Shown: piece by piece, positions 1 through 8,696 of the stretch
Layout of the letters: every line of letters starts with the position of its first letter
Numbering within the stretch: position 1 is the stretch's first letter
DNA from: Hygrophila difformis
Lineage: Eukaryota; Streptophyta; Magnoliopsida; Lamiales; Acanthaceae
Direction of reading: 5' to 3'
DNA length: 64,000 nt
Assembly: GCA_030278955.1 (NCBI GenBank)
Contig: JAOANR010000002.1
Coordinates: forward strand, 15,336,238 to 15,400,237
Notes under the pieces: model-generated
The model's input: only the letters and a program-made list of their open reading frames with translations
Told to the model about the DNA's origin: nothing
The model's database searches: none
Program-made: the position numbers and the translations under genes

Positions 1-187
1 TTTCTGCTGCGCTATGATATTATTATTTTCGAACTATATTGTATGGGCTGTTTTGAATGCTTTTAAATGTTTTAAATACTGCAATACCTAGCCTTGCATC
101 TCTTTAGTAAGCCGGAGAAGCCGTGTCTTACTAGGGAGGTGTGGCGGTGACACCCCGACCTGGGTTACCAAAAACCGGGGTGTTACA
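1..187 (+). mobile_element. End of the 5' LTR of chromovirus element I
   Basis: These bases repeat almost exactly at 8,510-8,696, the end of the 3' LTR of the same element. The segment ends in the inverted-repeat terminus GGGTGTTACA and is followed at once by a tRNA-Met-type primer site, which fixes the LTR end at base 187. The start of this LTR and the left target-site duplication lie outside the window. Confidence 0.9.
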
Positions 188-190
188 AGT

Positions 191-202
191 TGGTATCAGA
201 GC
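191..202 (+). other. Primer-binding site (tRNA-iMet type)
   Basis: TGGTATCAGAGC, complementary to the 3' end of initiator tRNA-Met, lies three bases after the LTR end. This is the usual minus-strand primer site of plant chromoviruses. The identical motif follows the 5' LTR of element III at 37,576. Confidence 0.9.
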
Positions 203-415
203 CCGACTATTTTTAAACTGTTATTTTAAAACCATTATTATTTTTAAACTACTATTAATATTTTGACTATTATTTTAAATTTTAAAGTATTATTTCCATG
301 AAAAATTTGTTATTTTAAAACCTATGGAAAAAAAATATACGAAGTATATATATAGTGCATTAAATTATTTTCGGGGGGAATCATCATTTGCATTTGCATA
401 TTGCATCTCTTCTAT

Positions 416-516
416 GAACTTAGGATCTTGGCGAATTGAACTTAGAATCTTGGCCAAACTTGAACTTAGAATCTTGTCGAATTTAACTTAGAATCTTGGC
501 GAATATTAACTTAGAT
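416..516 (+). repeat. Short tandem repeat in the element I leader
   Basis: About five imperfect copies of a 20-23 bp unit built on AACTTAGAATCTTGG sit in the untranslated leader just upstream of ORF0. The rest of the leader (203-415) is AT-rich with no other feature that I can see. Confidence 0.75.
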
Positions 517-532
517 CTTTTGCTTGCGCTAG

Positions 533-859
533 ATGGCTAGTCAAGACATGATGCAGTTGATGATCAAGATGATGAACGTTCATCTTGATTCCCACCAAAC
601 CCTAGAGCACATGAAGTACCGTATGGCTCAATTGGAGGCCAATTTGCACCACATGGGCAACTTGAGAGAGGCGGATCATCACCGCATAAACCAACTCGAA
701 CGCCAAGTCCAAACCCTCACTACACAAAACCTAATACTAAAAGAACACATCGATGCCCACGGGCAGGACTTGAACACTATTTTTGACGATCTGCTGCCGC
801 CAAGTTCGGAGGAGGAAGATCCGGAGGAGGATCCTACCACTGTGCCGGAGGACGCTTAG
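533..859 (+). CDS. ORF0: small coiled-coil protein upstream of gag in element I
   Basis: A 108-residue frame lies between the primer site and gag. It opens with a methionine-rich stretch (DMMQLMIKMMNVHLDSH), continues as a heptad-like, probably coiled-coil region (about residues 20-75, including LREADHHRINQLERQV), and ends in a very acidic tail (SSEEEDPEEDPTT). Element III has a homologous 125-residue frame at 37,946 in the same place and with the same order of parts, although the two elements are otherwise strongly diverged. The ATG directly follows a pyrimidine-rich stretch ending in CTAG, so it could be reached by splicing. I do not recognise the family. It is not gag, and no zinc knuckle or enzymatic motif is visible. 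Being intact while gag and pol carry stops is notable, though a short frame also survives more easily by chance. Confidence 0.6.
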   Translation: MASQDMMQLMIKMMNVHLDSHQTLEHMKYRMAQLEANLHHMGNLREADHHRINQLERQVQTLTTQNLILKEHIDAHGQDLNTIFDDLLPPSSEEEDPEEDPTTVPEDA

Positions 860-1168
860 AGACGATAGGAATTTCTATTTGTAGTAGTTACTATTTTTGC
901 TAAGGAAACATTACTATTTTTGGTATATCCTATCACTTGTACTAAAAATTTCTTTTAAGGAAAAAAATACAAGATTTATCTATTTAGATAAATTTAAATT
1001 CGAAAAAAAAAATCTGGACAGACTGTCCGAACTTAAAAAAAAAAAAAACTTAATTTCTACATTTAAATTAGCTTAATCGAGCATTATGTGAAGAAGATAG
1101 AAATAAATTTGAGATCTTCTTGTTCAACCAAACACTATTATGTCCTAATCTATACCATTTGTAACAGA

Positions 1169-2374
1169 ATGGCACCCAGAGGAAGACCGAGAGCCCAACC
1201 TGTTCCCCAAACTCCTACTGAGACACTATCAAACGTCACGGAACCGATTCAACCTGAGGTGGAACAACCCCAAGGTGCGCAGGACGCCCCCGCACCGAAC
1301 AATGTGGGCGATCGTCTTAGGACGATAGAGGAGGTGTTGATTGCGCTTGGAAACGCGCAAGTCAACCAGGGTCAAGCTGCGGCGGTACCTCCGCCCCAAG
1401 CTCGCCCTAACTACCTGGCGATGGTGAATCCTCACCAGCCGCCCCACTACGCTGGCGAGGAGGATCCAACTAAACTGGAGGAGTGGATCCGGACCTTCGA
1501 CAAGCTGCTGGGAGCAGTTAAATGTCCGGAAGGAGAAAGAGTGCATGTCACCTCATACTACTTGGGAGGCGAAGCTGACGACTGGTGGCAGGCGACGCAA
1601 GCCAAACTGACTGAAGATGACGAGCCCTACTGGTGGATGGAGATGATGGAACTACTCAGGGATCGATTCTATCCCTTGAGTACTAAAGCTGCCATGTACG
1701 AAGAGTTCCTGTCGCTGAAGCAAGGAGGCCAAACGGTGCAAGAATACTACACACGTTTCAAGGAGCTGGTGAGGTTCGCACCAAGGCTAGTGCCTACTGA
1801 TGCAGAAAAGGCACAGAAGTTCGAGATGGGACTGAACCTGTCTGTGCGCGAGGTGATCGCGGGGGTACACTACTCCGATTTACAAGCTGTGTATGACCGC
1901 GCTGTGGCGGTAGCACGTGTGCAGCAACTGAAGAGAAGGGTGAGTGGGGAGTCCAGCAGGGGTCCCCAAGACAAGAGAAGCCGGGACTCGAGAAGCGAGA
2001 ACAACACTGGAAGGAACGAACAGCGCAGAGGGTCGAATAGGCCCCAACAAAACAACACTGGGAGAAGGTTCAACCAAGAAGATCCGGTACCACCTTGCCC
2101 GAGATGTGGACGACCCCATCTGGCAAGGGGATGCCCGCAGCAGGGCGCCTGTTTCCGATATGGTCGAATGGGTCACGTTCGACGGGATTGCCGAACCAGG
2201 GTCGAGAACATAACAAAAAGGGACGATTTGGTCATGGGGCAAGAACAGCCTCAAAATCAAAACGGGCGAAACGGGAATAACCAGGGGTACAGACCCCCTC
2301 AAAATAGGCCGCAGAATCAGAACCAGAACCAACGACCTCCGCCCCCTCAGAATCAAAACCAACAACAAAATTAG
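1169..2374 (+). pseudogene. gag: Ty3/gypsy gag polyprotein, element I
   Basis: This encodes the capsid/nucleocapsid of the chromovirus. I start it at MAPRGRPRAQ (1,169) rather than at the in-frame ATG at 1,088, because the upstream part is AT-rich leader. The retrotransposon gag domain covers about residues 85-240 (HYAGEEDPTKLEEW, YYLGGEADDWW, ELLRDRFYP, EYYTRFKELVRFAP). It is followed by an RG/NQ-rich basic region and two knuckle-like motifs: CPRCGRPHLARGC, which is one residue short before its histidine, and CFRYGRMGHVRRDC, whose second cysteine is a tyrosine. The frame ends at a TAG where a CAG-rich Gln/Asn tract would otherwise run on towards the protease. An intact gag-pol probably continued here, so I treat it as damaged. 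A splice-acceptor-like TTTGTAACAG sits one base before the ATG. Confidence 0.9.
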
Positions 2375-2657
2375 CAGCCGAATGCGAATCAGCAGGGCAA
2401 TCAGGGACGCCCTATGGGGAGGCTTAACGTGGTGAATCAAGCGGACGTGCCTGCGCAAGGAGAAGTGATGGCGGGTACATTTTATGTTTTGAATACGCCC
2501 TAGAATTTTGTTTGATTCTGGAGCTAGTTGCTCGATTATAGCATCAAAGATAGTGCCTGAGTTAGATCTACCTAAGTGCGAGAGAATTAGCTTAGGAATT
2601 CAATTACCTTCTGGAGAAGTAGTGTCTTGCTCTTAACGATATAACGGAATTCCTATA
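2375..2657 (+). pseudogene. Aspartic protease segment of element I pol, disrupted
   Basis: The Gln-rich end of gag continues in frame to 2,503 (GEVMAGTFYVLNTP) and hits a stop. After a frame change the retroviral-type protease signature DSGASCS is readable from about 2,517, followed by IVPELDLPKCERISLG. A TAA near 2,636 breaks this frame before the protease-RT linker. So at least one frameshift and two stops lie in a domain that cleaves Gag-Pol during particle maturation, and this copy cannot make a working protease. Confidence 0.75.
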
Positions 2658-3785
2658 GTGATAAAGAACGTAGAATTCTTCGCGAACTTGGTAGAATTTA
2701 ACTTAAGAGACTTTGACATCATACTGGGGATGGATTGGTTATCCCAGTATAAGGCGGTGATCGAATGCCAAAAGCAAAAGATCACCTTGTCAAAAAGTAG
2801 GGGAAAGAGAGTTATCTTTTACTCTCAGCCCCCTAAGAAGAGTAACAAAATCGTTAGTGCACTTAAACTAAGTAACTTGATGCGTAAGGGGTATGAACTA
2901 TATGCGTGCTATGTGCACAACCTTGAGGCGGAAGAGAACAAGGTTGATAGCATACCAGTGGTAAGAGAATACCCGGACGTGTTCCCTGAGGACGTTCCGG
3001 GCATGCCACCTGAGAGAGATCTTGAATTCACTATAGATCTCATTCCGGGGACAGAGCCTGTCTCAAAAGCTCCGTACCGGATGGCACCACTGGAAATGAA
3101 GGAGTTAAAGGAACAACTCGAGGAACTGTTAGGAAAAGGTTACATAAGACCGAGTACGTCCCCTTGGGGAGCACCGGTTTTATTTGTCAAGAAGAAAGAT
3201 GGAGGACTACGTCTTTGCATAGATTATCGAGGACTAAACCAAGTGACCATCAAGAATAAATACCCCCTACCGAGAATAGAGGATCTGTTTGATCAACTGA
3301 AGGGAGCTTCAGTATTCTCGAAGATCGATTTGCGATCTGGGTATCATCAATTGAGGATCGCCGAGAAGGACATTCCGAAGACGGCGTTTCGAACGCGATA
3401 TGGCCATTACGAGTTCACGGTGTTATCCTTCGGGTTAACAAATGCTCCGGCCATGTTCATGAATCTCATGAACAACGTTTTTCGAGAATTGTTAGATCAG
3501 TGCGTCGTAGTGTTCATCGACGACATCCTGATCTACTCAAAGAGCGAGGAAGAGCATGCCCAACACTTACATCAAGTGTTAGAAATCTTGCGAAGAAATC
3601 AGCTATACGGCAATCTGTCGAAATGCGATTTCTGGTTGAAAGAAGTGGCATTTCTCGGACACATAGTATCCGCTGATGGAGTATCAGTGGATCCGGCAAA
3701 GGTTTCTGCCGTGACGGAGTGGGCAACTCCGAAGAGTCCAACGGAAATAAGGAGTTTCCTTGGATTAGCTGGGTATTATAGATGA
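2658..3785 (+). pseudogene. pol: Reverse transcriptase domain, element I
   Basis: A 375-residue open segment begins in the protease-RT linker ([18 protein letters not shown]) and covers the palm and fingers of a Ty3/gypsy reverse transcriptase: [58 protein letters not shown] and the catalytic FIDDILIYS. The catalytic aspartates are present. The frame ends in GYYR followed by TGA where gypsy elements normally read GYYRRF, which fits a CGA-to-TGA change. The following bases continue the connection domain in the same relative order. Confidence 0.9.
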
Positions 3786-3788
3786 TTT

Positions 3789-4640
3789 GTGAAGGACTTT
3801 TCAAGGATTGCACGTCCTTTGACCCAGCTACTGAAGAAAGGAGCAAAATACGAGTGGACAGAAGCGTGTGAGACTGCGTTTCAAGAGCTGAAGAAACGAC
3901 TCACAACCACACCCGTATTAACACTACCATCAGAGAATGGTGACTTCGAAGTTTATAGCGATGCTTCGAAGGAAGGTTTGGGTTGTGTCTTGATGCAAGA
4001 CTCGAGAGTCGTAGCATATGCATCACGCCAACTAAAAACTCACGAGGAGAATTATCCGACACATGACCTGGAGTTGGCAGCGGTCGTTTTCGCTCTAAAT
4101 CTATGGAGACATTATCTTTATGGGCGGAAGTGTCGAATGTTCACCGACCACAAGAGCTTGAAATATATATTCACTCAGAAGGAGTTGAATTTGAGACAAC
4201 GAAGGTGGTTGGAACTTATAAAAGACTACGATTTAGAGATAGCATACCACGAAGAGAAGGCGAATGTGGTAGCCGATGCCCTAAGTCGGAAAACCCAACA
4301 CGTGACAAACTCGTTGGTAATTCCGTCGGCATTGTACATGGAATTGGCAAGATTGGAGTTAGAACTTGTGCATCCTGGCACAGTGAAAGAAACGATCAAT
4401 GCCATGGTCGTAGAAACTCCAATATTGGACGAGATTCGACTCGCCCAACCGGGCGACCCGAAACTCGAAAAGATAAAAGGGTATGTTGCCGAAGGAAAGG
4501 CAATAGGATTTGCTGTCCACGAGGATGGAAGCATCCGTTTTAAAGGGAGATGGTGTGTGCCCCTTAAATGTGCCGAGTTGAAACAAAGGTTGATGGAGGA
4601 AGGGCACAACACGCCATATTCCGTACATTCCCGGAGGTGA
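3789..4640 (+). pseudogene. pol: RNase H domain and integrase N-terminus, element I
   Basis: This segment continues pol after the TGA at 3,784. It starts in the RT connection region ([14 protein letters not shown]) and carries an RNase H fold with acidic residues in [31 protein letters not shown] and ADALSRK. Past about residue 185 it enters the integrase N-terminal region. The frame is lost at HSRR near 4,636: the following bases read [18 protein letters not shown] in another frame, so a one-base shift splits the integrase zinc-binding domain. Confidence 0.88.
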
Positions 4641-4682
4641 CAAGCTATACAAAGATCTAAGAAGGTCTATTGGTGGCCGGGA

Positions 4683-5879
4683 ATGGAGAAGGAAGTGGCG
4701 AACTTCGTGGCGAAATGTCTCACCTGCCAAAAGGTTAAGGCAGTGCGACATAAACCCTTAGGACTGATGCAACCACTAGAGATTCCAAGTTGGAAGTGGG
4801 ATAGCATCTCGATGGACTTTGTCTCGGGATTACCCCGATCACCTAAAGGCATGAACAAAATTTGGGTGATTGTGGATAGGCTAACAAAGACAGCCATATT
4901 TATCCCAATGAAAGACACGTGGACTATGGACCAATTGGCCCGAGCCTACATCGATAATGTGGTACGACGACATGGAGTACCACATGATATCATTTCCGAT
5001 AGAGACAGTAGATTTGTCTCTCATTTTTGGACGGAGTTACAAAAAGCTCTCGGTACCCAAATCAAAATGAGCACCGCATTCCACCCGATGACGGATGGAC
5101 AAACCGAGAGGACAATCCAAACACTAGAAGACATGCTGAGAGCATGTGTGTTGGAATTCAAAGGGAATTGGGAATCTCATTTACCCTTAATTGAGTTTTC
5201 CTATAATAATAGCTACCATGCTAGCATCGGCATGGCACCTTTCGAGGCGTTGTATGGACGAAAGTGCCGAAGCCCGTTGAGCTGGCAAGAAAACGATAAG
5301 TCCGTGGTGGTTGGACCACAACTTATCGAAGACATGGCTCAACAAATCAAAGTGATTCAAGGAAAAATGAAAGCCGCACAAGACCGTCAAAAGAGTTATG
5401 CCGACGTGAGACGACGAGACCTAGAATTTCAAGTGGGAGATAGGGTCATGCTAAAGATATCACCCATGAAGGGGGTGATGCGCTTTGGCAAGCGAGGAAA
5501 GTTAAGTCCTCGATATATAGGACCTTACGAAATTCTAGAACGAGTCGGAACTCTAGCTTACCGATTGGCTTTACCGCCACAATTAGATCGAGTTCATAAT
5601 GTCTTTCATGTCTCACAACTAAAGAAGTATGTGCCGGACCCGACACATATACTTCAAGCTGAAATAATCGAACTCGATGAAGATTTGACTTATGAAGAAG
5701 TCCCAGTGCGTATTCTCGACACTAAGGAACGAGTAACGAGGAACAAAACCGTCAAAATGATCAAGGTTCTTTAGTCGAACCACGAAAGTGAGACGGCAAC
5801 TTGGGAAGTAGAATCCGACATGAGAGAACGCTATCCGACATTGTTCCAAACCGATACCGACACAGTTATGGGGACATAA
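4683..5879 (+). pseudogene. pol: Integrase with C-terminal chromodomain, element I
   Basis: The integrase resumes after a frameshift with the last zinc-binding cysteines (CLTCQKVK). The DDE core is visible: SISMDFVSGLP, IISDRDSRFVSHFW and TDGQTERTIQTLEDML. The GPY/F-type region follows (RYIGPYEILERVG), then a chromodomain-like tail (YEEVPVRILDTKERVT, SNHESETATWEVE). A TAG at about 5,772 replaces the Trp normally found before SNH; reading through it reaches TAA at 5,879. A chromodomain after integrase is diagnostic of chromoviruses. With the long LTRs and tRNA-Met primer site I place the element near Tekay/Del. The same tail, also shifted, is found at 47,020-47,309 in element III. Confidence 0.9.
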
Positions 5880-5887
5880 CTGCAATC

Positions 5888-6102
5888 TTAAGGGGGAGAG
5901 GATGTCATACCACCTATTTTTCGTGCATCTTTGTAAACTTTTGAACTACGTCATGACTTGATCCCTTCACCGGGTACGTAGGCAGCTTAGAAGTCTTAAT
6001 TCTAAGTTCAGTAACAAAATAATAAAATAAACAAAAGACCTTAGCACGAGAAAAGCCGAAACACAACTTCGAGGACGAAGTTGATTCTTAAGGAGGGTAG
6101 CC
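5888..6102 (+). promoter_or_regulatory. Two candidate polypurine tracts 200 bp apart
   Basis: Two purine tracts, each followed by a TG LTR-like start, occur before the 3' LTR: CTTAAGGGGGAGAGGA then TGTCATACC (5,903), and CTTAAGGAGGGTAGCC then TGTAATACCC (6,103). Element III uses the first position (LTR at 47,334). The solo LTR at 26,965, close kin of element I, starts like the second. Between them lies the conserved ACGTAG hairpin at 5,943-5,986 and the inverted repeat ACTTCGAGGACGAAGT. Confidence 0.6.
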
Positions 6103-8696
6103 TGTAATACCCGAGAATTTTACAACATAAATAAATAAATAAATACAATAAATAAATAAATAAATATAATAACTAAATAAATAAACAAAGGAATCAGTAG
6201 ATACATTAAATAAATAAATATAGAGGAAATGAGAAATGAAATTAATTAAAAGAGATTTAATTAAACAAAAGAAATTAAAGTTACATAAGTTGTTACACGG
6301 GAACCCGATATAAATGAACTCGAGAATTCGAGCCAAAACGTAACATTTGATCCGAAAGAAATAACGACACGAAATATGAACCCGAAGAGAGTCCGGAAAT
6401 TGGAATCCGAGAGCATAGAGGGATAGAAACCCGAAAGAGAGGCGGAAAAGCACGACGGATCGCACGACCCGCCCGGACCGGAGTCCAGGCGCTAGTCGCG
6501 CGCTGTCCGCGCGCTAATAAGGGGAAAGGCGCGCCAACCCCGTGCCACACGACAGATTCGCCCGTTGCGTGAATCTCTCGCCCGAACGCGGATTTTTCGA
6601 CTTTCGGTTGAACGTCTCTCGACTTAAGACCCTTAGGGTCGGATTTTGGATGCCCTAGGACTTAGACATCTATAAATAAACCCCCTCGGAAGCCTAAACT
6701 CTTTTTCAAAACCCTACGATACTCTCTATACACACAAGTCAAAATCCCGGAGTCAACGGAGGCACCAAACGGAGACAGCGGCTGTTTGGATGAAATCCGG
6801 AAGATCTCCAACGTTGTGGTAAGCTCTAGTCCGATAAATCCTTTCACTTTTCAATCCAAAAACGGATTCTAACCTCGTTTCTTTTCTCTCTACACCCCGT
6901 ATCGGATCTAGAACGGAGAACCCGACGAGCGGAGAGGATAAACGGTGGACTGGAAGCCACGCCTCCGAAATAGACGACCCCGGACGCCGATCAATCAGTA
7001 AGTTAACTCTTACATGGTTTTGGGAAGAATTAAAACATTCGAAACTAAAAGATTTAACAAGAAATCGTAAATCTGCCAACTTATGTTTTCTACCGACGCA
7101 ACAGTTTTGATGAATTTTTCCGAACCTTAAAACGACTTCAAACGGAAAAACTTAAAACACGAAAAACGTTTCTAAGGCTTAGACCTATCTACTTTCAATA
7201 TTTCAGAATTTCTAGAGACGATTTGATATGCGAAAATCAACCGAAACCGAACTACTTGAATCTAGATCTTGAAATTCTTGACAGAACTTAGGTTCGATCT
7301 TGATCACGTTTTTGACATAGGTTCCAGACCGATTTAGATCTTTGGCCGAACATGAAAGTTGTAGATAAATGTCTTAAAATGGTCTCTGTAAAATTTCATC
7401 AAATTTAGAGTTGAATTGCAATGGTAGAATTCGAAATCTTTAAACTGTGACATATGATATTCGGACATAATTATGCTTCTGAGAAAATTAGTGTTTTTGA
7501 CCTATTTCGGTATCTCGGATTGAAAAAGTTAAAACACGAAAGTTGTAGATCTTGACGTTTCTGAGTTAGTAGTGAAATTTGGAATTTTTGGAATTAAATC
7601 TGATTTTAGACGAATTTTAGAGTAAACTGTGGTTTACCGGAAATCAAATCTTGAAATCTTGTTGAAATATGAAATTAACCCTTAGGGTTGAAATGAGATG
7701 AAATATGATTTTTGAATAGAACAAATTGAAATCAGATTTTGAAATTAAAATCCCCTTACAAACTTGATAAATTAAAATTAGGGGTGAGTGCTCTGCAGGG
7801 TGCCCCCTAACGATTCACTTCGTGCCTTAATGGACGATGGTGACCCCGCGCGCTAAACTTGAGATATGATGTTGCCAAAACGGCGAGATATAGAGCCTAC
7901 ACTCTCGAGAGTATCCACATGGGTTTCCCGAGGCTCCGGAGTAGTACTGGGTATAGCTGATACGGTTGCGGCCGCCGGGCTACCGGCTAAACTTGTTGAC
8001 ATCGCGATGCTATCGTGAAACTTTGAAATACCGAATCTGGGATGTAATGGGGATATTGGATTAAATTATGCTTGTTGTCCAATTAAATTACTTAAATGCT
8101 TTAATTAAACTATGGCTTTTATTTTAATTCAGGCGAGATGTGTTGTTAAATAAAGCTCTTAAATAAATTATGCTATTGGATAGTTGATTAGATTAAATTG
8201 AATATTATGCTATTATCATGCTTTTTTTTAATTATTAAAATTAATGGCTTTTAAACCCTATGATCATGCATGTGTTAACTTACTCAGCAAGTTGTGCTGA
8301 CCTAACCATTTCTTTTTATTTTCTTTTCTTACAGAGTATGTAGAGTGAACATGAGCACTTCATACATGGGAACTTATCTTTTGGGGAAAACATTATTTTG
8401 TTTTTAAATTCGTACTTTAGACTATATTATGAACGGGCCTGTTTAACCCGTGTTTTGGCCATGTTGGCCCTATTTACATTTTCCGCTGCAATACTATACT
8501 TAAATATTATTTCCGCTGCGCTATGATATTATTATTTTCGAACTATATTGTATGGGCTGTTTTGAATGCTTTTAAATGTTTTAAATACTGCAATACCTAG
8601 CCTTGCATCTCTTTAGTAAGCCGGAGAAGCCGTGTCTTACTAGGGAGGTGTGGCGGTGACACCCCGACCTGGGTTACCAAAAACCGGGGTGTTACA
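6103..8696 (+). mobile_element. 3' LTR of chromovirus element I
   Basis: The LTR runs from TGTAATACCC to GGGTGTTACA, about 2.6 kb, and its last 187 bases match the partial 5' LTR at the window start. If the first polypurine tract is the true one, the LTR starts at 5,903. It contains an AAAT-type microsatellite (6,122-6,185), a CGCG-rich block (6,466-6,540), a TATA box (6,671) and a GTAAGC splice-donor-like site (6,819). The flank CGCAG at 8,697 continues Athila A LTR sequence, matching 24,107 onwards, which shows that element I inserted into that LTR. Confidence 0.88.
6671..6678 (+). promoter_or_regulatory. TATA box of the element I LTR promoter
   Basis: TATAAATA lies just downstream of the CGCG-rich block and about 150 bp before a GTGGTAAGC splice-donor-like sequence at 6,819. 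The same spacing and words recur in the solo LTR at 27,541 and 27,688. This probably marks the U3/R boundary. Confidence 0.65.

Noticed and set aside
1229..1546. Antisense frames over gag, RT and integrase
   Set aside because: They overlap conserved sense domains, lack recognisable motifs and follow codon bias of the sense strand.
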